Part shown: piece after piece, positions 11,902 to 22,663 of the stretch
Layout of the letters: each line of letters starts with the position of its first letter
Numbering within the stretch: position 1 is the first letter of the stretch
From: Hevea brasiliensis
Taxonomy: Eukaryota > Streptophyta > Magnoliopsida > Malpighiales > Euphorbiaceae
Length of the DNA: 64,000 bases
Assembly: GCF_030052815.1 (NCBI RefSeq)
Contig: NC_079505.1
Span: 22,164,194 to 22,228,193 of the forward strand
Direction: 5' to 3'
Notes under the pieces: model-generated
Told to the model about the DNA's origin: nothing
Database searches by the model: none
What the model saw: the letters and a program-made list of their open reading frames with translations, nothing else
Position numbers and translations under genes: made by a program

Positions 11902-12458
11902 TTGATCTGTTGGTTGGTCAGAATTCTCAAATTCTAATTCTATTTGCCTTATTTTGCCTCCTTCTTGAATAAACTGTTATTCAAGAAAAGTGGCATCTCT
12001 GCTTACCACAACATTTTGTGATGTAGGCAAATAAAAATAATATCCAAAACTTTCTTTTGGATATCCAACAAATCGACCCTTTTCTGATCTGGTTTTCAAT
12101 TTATCACTGTTCAGCTTTTTGATATAAGCTAAACAACCCCAAATCTTAACATGCTTAACACTTGGTTTTCTTCCATGCCATATCTCATAAGGTGTGGAAG
12201 AAACTGATTTTGATGGAATCCTATTCAGAATATACAAAGCTGATTCTAATGCAAATCCCCAAAAGGAGATTGGCATATCAGTATAGCTCATCATACTACG
12301 TACTATATCTAATAGGGTATGATTTCTCCTTTCAGATACACCATTCAGCTGTGGCATTCTTAGAGGAGTCAACCGGGAAACAATGCCATGCTTTTTCAAG
12401 TATTCATCAAATTCAGTACTCAAGTATTCACCTCCACGATCTAATCAAAGAGCTTTAA
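11902..12458 (-). pseudogene. Ty1/copia integrase, C-terminal half (separated by insertion)
   Basis: Next to the insertion at 12458 the minus strand reads KAL, a stop, LDRGGEYLST: the second catalytic Asp of the DDE core with a stop where Arg is usual. The frame 12423-11977 follows with HGIVSRLTPLRMPQLNGVSE, whose Glu is the third catalytic residue, then WGFALESALYILNRIPSK and the GKG-like tail (WGCLAYIKKL, GRFVGYPKES). The N-terminal half lies at 16104-16394 beyond solo LTR A. Confidence 0.93.
12454..12458. other. Target site duplication TTTAA, left copy, of solo LTR A
   Basis: TTTAA at 12454-12458 repeats at 16104-16108, flanking the TG...CA insertion exactly. It is 5 bp, the usual length for LTR retrotransposon integration. 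Confidence 0.9.
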
Positions 12459-15400
12459 TGTCACATCTTACCCCTCTGTAAGGCATAACATGATTCCGTA
12501 GTGTACCTAATGAATTACCACACTACACCTACCGATAACTCATTAAATACGCTACAAGGGATTTTAAAACAATTTTCGTACTTTTTGAAAGTGGTAAGCT
12601 TTTCTAGCAGATATTAAAAACATTTACTTGAAGTTAAAAGATTTGATAAAATTTTTATCTATTTTTTTCCGCAAATTTTGAAAAAATTTCGACAGAGTGC
12701 CGTCTATAATTGGAAAAAATTAGTTCTTTAAAACCTGTGAAAACACTTCCGAATAGTGCACTTCATCAAATTTCAACCACCAATAACTCAATTCAACGTA
12801 AATCAATCCAATCTCCACAATTCAAAACAAAATTGTCATCTTAAATATTTCAAATTAATTTATATACATTGCATTCAAAATAAATAATTTGCAATCACAA
12901 TTTAATTTACAGGCATAAAAATCCAAAAGGTAATATTATTACAATTTATTATACAATTGCTCAATTTTACATACATATATATGACAATACCATATTTATA
13001 TCAACAAAATCACAATGGGTATAAATAATATACCCATACAAAAATCTTCAAGATGTGCTCCCCTATTACTGTAGCAGCTCACTCTGCTGCTATGCCCTTC
13101 TCCCTATCTGCGACAGTAAAAGAAGCTATCGCTGAGTATATTTTACTCAGTCATGCACAATAAAATTTAAAAATCTGAATGTAAACCATTCATTGCCAAA
13201 TCATAATTTAAACATTACACAATCACATTTCACAATTTTCAAATCACATTTATAACAAATCACAATTTTCAAAGCTTAATATAACACAAATTTGATCAAA
13301 CAATTTAATAAACACAGTGTTGCCAATCAATGACACAACTTAGGCCATGACACAAAATTTTCAAACATGCCATGTTGTACACCACGACAAGGCAAACTCA
13401 CCCCACTAATCGAAATCAATGAGGGAGGTGGCTAGCTAGCTAATGAGTACTCATCCAAACTCACCTCAGACTAGCAAGCCAAAGAGGGAGGAATATAATC
13501 AAATATCAAACTCAACCCCATAAGTGGAGGATGAACATAGTAAGGGACTGCCATGTTAAGTGTGAATAAAAAACAATTTAAAACTATGATGTTCAATTAT
13601 AATTAATACAACAATCAAACAAACTTCATTTCAAATCTCCATTTCTAAAGTAGGCAACACACAAATTCTCAAATAAAATTTCCAAGGCCATAACTAAATT
13701 CAAAACCATATTGTTCAAATATTTTATACAAATCAATAAATAATTTTCATTCTAAATTTCCATTGTAAAATAGGCAACACGACATTCTCAAAATTCATAA
13801 TGAACAAAACACATTCACAATATATAACAAATCAATTTTCATTGTGAAAACTATAATTTAAAAATTTTTTGTGCACAAACCTGATGTGAGTCACCTTTAG
13901 GCCTTGACTCAGTTTGCCCTGTCATTTTCCAGGTCTTTTTCAGCTGAAACACGCAATTTAAAGTATTTTAGTATCTTATCTCATAACAAATCCAAAAATT
14001 TATTTCATACTTATTTAATTGTATCTCTACATAGGCCTAAATTGGCATTTTTTAAACTTTGCAATTCGGGATTACTATTCATGGTACTATTCCGGTTAAA
14101 TTGTTGACTTTCTTATGCTTAACAGGTATGTGAATTCTAATTACACCCACATACCACATTTTGGATGCCTAATTTATTGGTTTAGGTTGTCATTTCAATT
14201 TCTAGGTCTCCTAAGATAAAACTTAATTTTTTAGTTTTGGTGCCCTATTTTGCACTGTTCCATTGGTCTAGTTATTGTGGAAATTTGACTAAGTGTCCTT
14301 CATCAAAGTTGTTCCTTATTGTCTTATCTCTAATCCCCTTTTTAAATCAATCCATTTGGAGTTTTGTAGCCTAAGATATGGCCATTGGAACATGGCTGGC
14401 CGGATTGGTATCTACCCAGAATTCTGGGCACTTTACTAGGTCTAGTAGTTTTGGACAACTAGCTTTGGGTGGCAAAATGACTTGGTTATGGGTAGAATTT
14501 GGGTTGGTGTTCTTCATGACAATTGTATTGTTACGTCATATCTTTCCAATGCCACAAAAATCAGGTCATTTGGACCTGTCTAGCTCAAGTTATGGCAAAA
14601 TGAACAAACACTGTTCATTTGGTCATTTTTGTACAATAGCAGTGCACACTATCCGGATTTGACCTAATTGTTCACTATGTTAATGTCATTTTTTGGGCAT
14701 GGCTCCTAAATGAAAAATGCGCCATTATGTGTCTAATTTCATTCCCAATTGGCTTCACACTAATTGGGTTGGTAAATTTCCAGTTTTAGTCCCTGAAAGA
14801 GACCTAGGTCAAGCTGCCAGAATAGTGACCCTAACCAATCCGAATTGCACTTGGTTTCTACCAATTCAAACATATCACAAATGGTCCCATATGACCATTT
14901 CTCACTTCAATTAGATCAAAATACATTAATTTGCCAATTTCTCAAATTTTCTCCTCAAAACCCTGAGGGTCAAGAACCCTAATTCTCAATTTCCTTAATT
15001 CATGAAATTAAACTATATAAACCTTATCTACACACTAATCTAAGCTTAAATATACTTTTAACTTCATCAAAATCAATCAAACCCTAGTGGATCTAATGGT
15101 GGCAAAATTTCCTATCTAGTCCCCCATAATTATTTTCTTTTATATTTTCTCTAATTTCTAAGTGTATGTAACTATAAATACATAGATTTAATTTAAATTT
15201 GTAGGTTAAGTTACTAACCTTTCCCTTGAATTTCAATCAACAATTTTCTTCACTTTTCCTCCTTGCTTTCTTCTTCAATCTACTTTTCAAGTTGCCAAAG
15301 TAGGGTTTATCAAGAATTTTGGGGGATTTAATGGAGAATTTTAGGGTTGTGAAGCTTTAAATTAAGCTTCAATGGAGGAAACAAGAGAGAGATGAGAGAG

Positions 15401-16103
15401 AAGAGGAGTGGACGGCATTTGAGGGTGAGGAAGAAGACCCATTTTTTTCTTTTAATTTTGTAGTATTTATCTTACATTTTGACTTAGTCAAAATTAAATT
15501 AATTTAATTGCATTTTTGACATCATGCATGATGTCACAAAAGTGATGTCATAAATCCCCCTTTCTTTCCTTTTCCTTTTTCTTTTATTTTTCCTCTTATT
15601 TAATTTAATTCTATATTCCAAAATTGTTATTTCTGTGATTTTATTGGACAGTTAGGTCAGGAGTCACCTTTAGGGGTGAATTGACCAAATTGCCCCTCAT
15701 CGGTTCGATTCGATTCGATTTGTTAGTTATTCAATATTTCTTTCGAATCCCTGACCTAATTATTTGATTTGCTTAACAACTCTTTTCTATGATTTTCTCT
15801 TTTCACTATGTTCACAGTAGTCCTTAGGACTGCGGCGTCACAATTTCCTGTTCAAAATTTGGGTTCGGACTAACTTCGCAGTCACTTCCCGGTAAGGTCA
15901 CCCATCGCTGTGACCCTCGGCTCATTTAACTTTTTATGCTTTATTTTTCTTATTTTTACTCTTCTATCTGGTAATCGCTATTTATTTTTATTCAGGGCTT
16001 TTTTATATGTCTTAAACATAGTTCTAGTCCTCTTAATTGTCCGGATCGACACTGATCACCGAAATAGTATAATTTACCAGGCTATGCAAATAGGGGTGTT
16101 ACA
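12459..16103. mobile_element. Solo LTR A (3.6 kb), inserted in the copia integrase
   Basis: It starts TGTCACATCTTACCCC and ends AGGGGTGTTACA, with TTTAA duplicated on both sides. It interrupts the copia integrase between its first and second catalytic aspartates. It has no internal pair of LTRs, no PBS and no pol motif, so a solo LTR is the best reading. The same family appears at 28707, 35817 and 40966. The minus strand would start TGTAACACCCCT and end GGTAAGATGTGACA, like the LTR end of element F, so minus orientation is likely. Short open frames inside (13904-14107, 14378-14662, 14717-14914, 15910-16125) have no recognisable domain. Confidence 0.88.
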
Positions 16104-16394
16104 TTTAATACTTTTTCCTATTTGATTTTCTACTTTAGATTTAAATTCTTTGAACTTTTCAAAGGATTCATGTTTGTATTTCATCAAATACAAATACCCA
16201 AACCTTGATTTATCATCAGTAAAGGTAATAAAATAATGGAAAACACCTCTAGCCATTTCCTTAAATGGACCACATACATCACTATGTATTAGCTCCAAAA
16301 TATTTTCAGCTCTTAGTCCTTGTCTAACAAAGGGTGATCTAGTCATTTTGCCCTGAAGGCAGGATTCAAAAGTTGGAGTAGGTTCAGAACCCAA
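16104..16394 (-). pseudogene. Ty1/copia integrase, N-terminal part of the core
   Basis: The minus frame reads ESCLQGKMTRSPFVRQGLR, then LELIHSDVCGPFKEMARG with the first catalytic Asp, then YFITFTDDKSRFGYLYLMKY and FKEFKSKVENQIGKSIK, where solo LTR A breaks it. The zinc-binding CxxC appears as F-E-S-C, so its first cysteine is lost. The last residues of the open frame (NTPICIAW) come from the inserted LTR, not from the integrase. Confidence 0.92.
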
Positions 16395-16850
16395 TTAGGA
16401 TAAAATCCCCATTTTCTCCAGTTTTACAATCATATCTTCTGTAACATGATCTAATCTTAAGTGCCAAAGATATTTTGAACTTGAGTTGATTTTCTTCATG
16501 GCATTGCATTCTTTTAGATTGCTTGTATTAAATTTGTATTTAACATTATTATCTAAATAATAAAGTCCATCATGCATATAACCCGAACCAACATATTTAT
16601 TTCCAAAATAAATATTGTAAACATCATTTATGAACTGAAATTCATAACCATCTCTAGTCAAACTAGATATAGAAATGATGTTCTTAAAAGCATCAGGTAC
16701 ATGCAAAACCTTATTTAAATATAAAACATGTCCACACATGTATAAAGGTTTAGATCCTATGGCTAAAGCTTCAACAGTTGAGCCATTGCCAACCTGGAGT
16801 CTAATATCTCATTACTGAAAGCTGCTACTACTTGCTATACTCTGGGCAAT
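16395..16850 (-). pseudogene. Ty1/copia protease remnant and pre-integrase (zinc-binding) domain
   Basis: The minus strand reads DIRLQVGNGSTVEALAIGS near 16805-16750, the protease C-terminal part. The open frame 16739-16395 follows with LNKVLHVPDAFKNIISISSL and the GAG pre-integrase box YLWHLRLDHVTEDMIVKLEK. The usual DTGA protease active site should lie upstream, but the sequence goes from the zinc knuckle almost directly to DIRLQVG. About 50 residues including the active site seem deleted. One stop separates this frame from the integrase. Confidence 0.85.
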
Positions 16851-17652
16851 TTCTATTCTAGTGCCCATCCTTTTGGCAGTGGAAACACTTTCCCTTACCT
16901 TTGTCAGCTTTGGTCTTTGTTTTTCTATTTGGCCATCTTCTTGTAAGGTCCTGGAACTTGAGGTTTCTTCTTCTTATTGCCCTTCTTCTTATTAGACTTT
17001 CCAGCAGAAGAAAATTCAATCAAAGCTACCTCTTTTCCTTTATTGCCCGACATATTCTTTTGGGCAATAACAAGCATGTTAAGTAAACTAGCCAAGGTGT
17101 ATTCTTGCTTAGTCATATGGAAATTTGTCACAAAATTCCCAAATGACTCAAGTAGGGACTGAAGGATCAAATCCATCTGTAATTGGAAATCCATGTTAAA
17201 ATCAAGATGTTCCAGCTGCTCTATAAGCTGAATAATCTTGTGGACATGATCTCCTACATTCTGTCCCTCAAACATCCTCATGGGAAATAGCTGCCTAGGT
17301 GAAGGAGGATCTGCTCACCATACAACTCTTGTAGGTGAAGGAGGATCTCATTAGCACTTTGCATATTTTCATGTTGCTTTTGTAACTCATTACTCATAGA
17401 AGCAAGCATGTAACACTTGGCTCTCACATCATGCTCCTTCCACTTGTTCAAAGTGTCATGTTCCTCTTGAGTGGCCTCTGGAGGTAAGGGACCAGGAACC
17501 TTTGAGTTTAAAACATATCCAATTCGTTCTAAGTTTAGGACAAGTTTTAAATTTCTTAGCCAATCAGAAAGATTAGGTCCTATCAACCTATTGTGATCAA
17601 GTATGCTCGCAAGAATATTGGATGGTGGTGGTTGTTGTGTGCTCATTATCAT
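16851..17652 (-). pseudogene. Ty1/copia gag with CCHC knuckle, frameshifted
   Basis: The gene starts at 17652 (MIMSTQQPPPSN). It contains LIGPNLSDWLRNLKLVLNLE and LHLQELYGEQ, then shifts frame near 17280 into MRMFEGQNVGDHVHKIIQL and SLLESFGNFVTNFHMTK, ending in a Lys-rich stretch (KSNKKKGNKKKK). Near 16890-16850 comes CFHCQKDGH, a stop, then NRNC: a CX2CX4HX4C knuckle with a stop inside. The frameshift coincides with a 16-bp direct duplication (17295-17310 and 17333-17348). The sequence pattern is like Angela-type copia gag. Gag forms the virus-like particle in the cytoplasm. Confidence 0.9.
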
Positions 17653-19328
17653 CAGAAAATTAACTGTAAAAAATAACTAGATTAATTAGTAAATGTATCA
17701 TGTAATTAACTAAAATGATTATGGTCTTTAATTCAAATTGGTCCTCCCACTAACTTAGCGAATCCTATACTTCCAAAGTAGGAAACGGAAATTGTAGTTG
17801 GATGGATTTCTAGTGGGTGATTGAATTCTTATAGTCTTATTAATCATCCTCAAGCACATCCATTATTGGAATTACAATAAACTATAAGTGAGCAACTCCT
17901 TGTCCATCATATCTCATGTGAGGTTCAATCCTTTACCTAGCCCCTAATGCTCAAAATCTCAGGCACATCCATTATTGACTTATCTTGCATTAGTTAAGTT
18001 GATCCCATTGAGCCAGTAAACATGTAAATAATTTTAATGTCCTCAGGCACATCCATTATTGGCCACCAAACCATTTATATATTTACAACATCTCATGCTT
18101 AACAATTATTCTTAAGAAAATCTCTTAAATTAATTGCATCATATGCAAGTATTTAAAATTTCTTAAAATAATCACCTCAATAGAGGGCCCATGATATAAT
18201 TACCTTAATTATACCATTTCTAACTTAATCATTTGTTTGGAAGATTTAATAGTCGGCTTAATTACTATTATGGTCTCACTTTGTACATTATCTAATTAGC
18301 ATGCATATATCATATACTTGCATACATTCCCATACATCTCATGCATACATGGATAAATATATAATATGGTATGATCATGGACTTTCTAAGGGATTCAATT
18401 CTGAGCCACCAAGAATTGAATCAGGGCATTCATAGGTGCATTTCATTCATTCATATTACAAGAGTTGCTGAAGGAGTACATAATCAACACTTGATCTTGA
18501 ATTCCTCCCACTGGTCCCACCAATACCCTTGACCTCCTTGATCTTCTTGCAATCCAATTACATAGTAATCCTTGGCATACCAAGGCGAATTTACAAGAAC
18601 ATGGACTTCAAAGTCCTCAAATAAATGAAATTACAACCCAAAATTATTACAACCTTTATAATATATGCCACCAAAATAAATTAATTAATTTACAACCCAA
18701 AGAAAAAAAAAATAAATCCAATCACATTGGTCTTTTATTGTCCATGATCATCCATCATGTATATTACTATTTAACAATTAAATAAAATATACATACTAAA
18801 AATTAAATTGAATATCTAATATTCAACTAAAAAATTCAGATTTGAATCTCATTCAACCAAATTTAAAAATTCAAATTTGAATCTCATTTAAACAAATTTA
18901 AAAATTCATATTTGAATCTTATTCAAAAAAAATTTAAAAATTCAGATTTGAATCTCATTCAACCAAATTTAAAAATTCAAATTTGAATCTCATTTAACCA
19001 AATTTAAAATTCAGATTTGAATCACATTCAAACAAATTCAAAAATTCATATTTGAATCACATTCAAACAAATTTAATTATGTGATTATAATTCCTAATTA
19101 AACAATTTAATTAGTCATGTGCATAATTATGGGCATCAAAGCATACAATAATTGTATAATCATCCCCATACCATGCGCACCATTGAGGTGCTATCAAACA
19201 ACCATGCACACCATTGAGGTGCCATCCATGCCGCCACACTTTTGATGCAACCAGCAATGAATCAATCAACTTTTGATTAAATCACACAATTAAATCTCAT
19301 CTTGAATAATCTAAATGGCAAATATAGT
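17653..19328 (-). other. Long untranslated leader of the Ty1/copia element
   Basis: This 1.7-kb stretch lies between the PBS and gag and has no coding frame. It holds three spaced copies of GCACATCCATTATTG (17854, 17963, 18047), an array of ~37-bp units around AAATTTAAAAATTCA (18829-19074) and two copies of ACCATTGAGGTGC near 19180-19225. Long leaders are common in plant copia elements; what these repeats do is unknown. Confidence 0.75.
18829..19074. repeat. ~37-bp tandem repeat array in the copia leader
   Basis: About seven imperfect units of the form AAATTTAAAAATTCA + GATTTGAATCTCATTCA follow each other. Units vary by single bases and small deletions. The array is AT-rich and each unit contains partial self-complementarity (AAATTCAAATTTGAATCT). 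Confidence 0.8.
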
Positions 19329-19341
19329 GGCTCTGATACCA
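19329..19341 (-). other. Primer binding site of the Ty1/copia element
   Basis: The minus strand reads TGGTATCAGAGCC, a perfect plant initiator tRNA-Met primer site, two bases inside the 5' LTR end at 19344. Confidence 0.95.
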
Positions 19342-19343
19342 AT

Positions 19344-21471
19344 TGAAGGAGCGGAAGCATGAAAATTGTTAGATTAGAATATTGAATTCAAAAATTTTCT
19401 TCTAGGGTTTCATGCATCATGCCATATCCATTATGTGCCTAATTGATTTCAATGTTCAATTGCATATTGAAACACTTTTAATGTGTATTAGGATCTACAT
19501 TTTCCATTTAAGATTTTTGAATTAACAAATCAATTCATTTGAACCCTAGATTGATACAAGAATATGTGCACTAACTTTTTGATGCACTGTAGATGTAATT
19601 GGTATCTTTGTGAAGCACCTAGGACCCCAAGAGTTATCTCTCTAGCTTGTCCACACCAAGATCACCAATGGCAGCCCCTAAACCAGCTTCTCAAGCCTTG
19701 CCAACTAATTAGAAATAAGGGATTTGCCTTTAAAGAGGTTGTAGATATGTATAAGACACTAAAAATAATTTCAAGCAATTTTAATTCAAAGAAAACAATT
19801 GATTTCTCTTTGAATTGATGAGAAAAGATGAAGAGAGGAGATCATAGAGGTGGCGACACACTTGAGAGAAAATAAGAAGAGTGGCTGATTTTTATTTTCT
19901 CATAACATCACTTTATATAATTAGGTCATCACTTAAAACCCTTGCCACATGTCATCATCTGATTGCATCTTAATATTAATTGACCTAATCACGTTAAGCC
20001 AAATGTTAAAGCTAGATTTAATCTTGACTTTGATCACCTTGCATGATAGGAAGACAAATGGCAAACTTATATGGTGCCATGTGTCACCATCTCATGGTGC
20101 CATGTGTCACCATCTCATGGTACCACATGTCACCCTGTGAAATGATCAAATTACCCTTGTGTTTTAATTTTGAGTTCTCAACACAAAATAATTATTTCTC
20201 CTTTTCTAATCAATTTATATCAAATTTAAATTAATTAATTAATCTCTATTAATTAATTTCTTATAATTAAATTCATATTTAAACACTTTAAATATAAATT
20301 TAACTTATACTATATATCCAATAACCTAGATTTGATTTCAAGCCATGCTAGGGACTTTGTAATCTTATTGCAAACCAAACCTATTTAATTAATTAATTAA
20401 ACTCTATAATTAATCAATTAAATCACATTTTACATGGTGATTATCTTGTGTATGTGTGTGACTTACTAGGCTCATCACTAATTGGCAATGAGATATGATA
20501 TTAACTCTTAATATTATTAGAACTCTTTTTTACCATAAATGATTTCTCTAAATCATTTTAGGCATCTCATAGACTATGGTTGACACCTAGCATAGCATGC
20601 CATGGCCATCCAATCAGTAACAAGAAATACCTTTAATTGAACCTATAATCATATGTTACCATGCACTAGAATCTCTCTGTTATAAAATCTAAATTCAAGA
20701 TGGAGTCATGGTTTATGTCAAACCACATTTGCTATGAATATTATGTTCTCTTTTAATTTTAGTTCTTGATTAATTAGATTTTCTTGTTAGAAACTCTTTT
20801 CTGACTAAATCTGTCTGTCCTAGCGAGGAACTTGAAACATCAAGAATAATTAAATGAATATAGGACTTTATCCCTATTTACTTAGGGTAACAGATTCCAT
20901 CTTGATCAACACCTACCTCCATATATAACTAGTAGGAGCTAACACATGCCCATATACCCATATACAGTACAAGTATGAAAGCAGTATCAAACTCAAACCA
21001 TCTATATACAAGATAACTGTGTTATCTCAGATCTAAAGATTATTTGCACTGATATGATATATGACAATGGATTGACAAGAGTAAACTCCATGTGCTTGTC
21101 ATATGTGTCACTGGTTTGGCTTACTTATCATGTATAAGTGCCTGTCATATTTGTTATATGGCATGAGACTCATCATTCCATCTTTTTTGTATCTCATATA
21201 AATGGGAGCAAACATGATTATAATCTTTCTGGATAAGTCATGTCCTATGTGAAGTATCCTCGATTGTGAACTGATTTATGATACTTTGTGCTATAAATAA
21301 TATCACTCATATTCTTAACAACTTAAGAATAGAATTTTTAACAAAATATTAATGGACCTTTTCTATTACATATAAATACATTATGTAAACAGAAAAGTGA
21401 AATTGTCTTTTATTAATAAAATATGTACAAGATACATACTAAATGATATGCTCTAAGGCATACTACTAGCA
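19344..21471 (-). repeat. 5' LTR of the Ty1/copia element
   Basis: In plus coordinates it runs from TGAAGGAGCGG to TACTACTAGCA and is co-linear with 8122-10244. It has the same tandem TGTCACCATCTCATG motif at 20073-20138. The promoter of the element should lie in this LTR, but I could not fix a TATA box or start site. Confidence 0.92.
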
Positions 21472-22231
21472 GGAAGTGGCTTTGAGTTTTATTTTCCCTA
21501 AACGTTTAATTTAGCCCCTTAATTTATACATAAATAAATTTAACCCATAATCTTTAATTGAGTTAAAATTGCCTTTTAGTTTTAGGGGTTTGGGTTTTTT
21601 TTTTTTTTTTTTTTTTTTTGAGAAGAGGGTTTAGGCTTTTTAGCTTATAGATTTCTAATTAAAGAAGCAATTTACTCATAGATTTCTAGCATGACTTATT
21701 ATTATTATGGAAAGGCAACTCCACTTCTTGATTATGATATTCACCCACTCATTGACAAATTGATTTAAGAATGTATCTAAGAGTTCCATTAATTCGCCTT
21801 TTTTTTTTATTTGTCACATAATTAGATGCATATTACTTGATTTTATTAAGTGATGATATATATATATAGGTGATGATATATATACTTTTCTTCTCACCAA
21901 TCAATGCATCAACATCTTAAAAAATGTCCATTGATAACTACAAATTAAAAAGAAGATTATTTTTTGACTAAATTAAAAAAAATTATTTGTTTTTCATTCT
22001 ATTAACAACGTTTAAATTTTGATATCAAATAATAATTGATGTTTTCTTTGTTTGCATATTATCTAGTTCTAATGTAGATAATATATTTTGATCAAGCAAA
22101 AACATGTGAATTTAGTATATTGAAACGCCAAAGTTTGCAATCCTAAAAAGAATTTTAAGATAGAAACAATAGAACATGTTATTAGATGAATGTGTTCTGC
22201 ATACGTCTTTTTAGATATCTTCTCTTAAGAT
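21472..22231. other. AT-rich intergenic DNA
   Basis: After the copia target duplication comes AT-rich DNA with a long T-run at 21596-21619 and a short direct repeat of GTGATGATATATATA at 21850-21880. I see no gene or RNA. Confidence 0.5.
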
Positions 22232-22663
22232 TAGGAGTGAGTTAAATTCAATTTAAATAAAAAAAATAATTAAATAGATTTAATTCAAAATTTTGATTCT
22301 ATTTTCTTGATAAATAAATTTGATTAGATTTTTAATTTAAAAAAATTTAATTTATTTGGTTGGATTAGATTTTCTAAGAAAATTAGTTAATGAAATCGAA
22401 TCCAACCTAATATTTTATTTTTTAATTAATTATTATTTAATTTAAAATTAGAGTTAAAAATAATTAAAATTATGTCCAATATAAGTTCAAAATAAGCTAA
22501 AAAATGCTTAAAATAAAGTCTAAACTAACAAATTAAATTAAACTGATTCGATTTAATTTTTTCATAAATTTAATTTCATTCGATTTAGTTTATTTATAAA
22601 TTTTAATTTATTTAATTTTCAAATATTAAATTAATCAAACCAAACCAACCAATGCACACCTTA
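22232..22663. mobile_element. Degenerate MITE of the GGGTGAGCA/TGCACACC type
   Basis: It starts TAGGAGTGAGTTAAATTC and ends CCAATGCACACCTTA, roughly inverted. The interior is full of GGTT/AACC-type and AATTTAATT stretches in both orientations. A better preserved element with the same plan lies at 59858-60352. No target duplication is clear. Confidence 0.45.

Larger units (their letters stand above)
8122..21471 (-). mobile_element. Ty1/copia LTR retrotransposon, complete but defective, with a nested solo LTR
   Basis: The element is bounded by two 2.1-kb LTRs (8122-10244 and 19344-21471) and a 5-bp target duplication GGAAG (8117-8121 and 21472-21476). On the minus strand the order is 5' LTR, PBS, long leader, gag, CCHC knuckle, protease remnant, integrase, RT, RNase H, polypurine tract, 3' LTR: the Ty1/copia order. 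Without the 3.65-kb insertion at 12459-16103 it is about 9.7 kb. In the first ~120 aligned LTR bases I count 5 differences, so it is moderately old. The gag sequence and long LTRs resemble the Angela-type lineage; that assignment is from memory. Stops, frameshifts and lost motifs make it non-autonomous. Confidence 0.93.

Noticed and set aside
16074..16140. Residues NTPICIAW at the end of the integrase frame as a natural C-terminus
   Set aside because: They are encoded by the end of solo LTR A and read through its target duplication.
18829..19074. Regularly spaced short repeats resembling a CRISPR array
   Set aside because: Units are contiguous imperfect tandem repeats without spacers, inside a plant retrotransposon leader.
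19329..19341. tRNA-like sequence
   Set aside because: The 13-base match to initiator tRNA-Met is the retrotransposon primer binding site; no cloverleaf surrounds it. No tRNA or rRNA gene was seen elsewhere.
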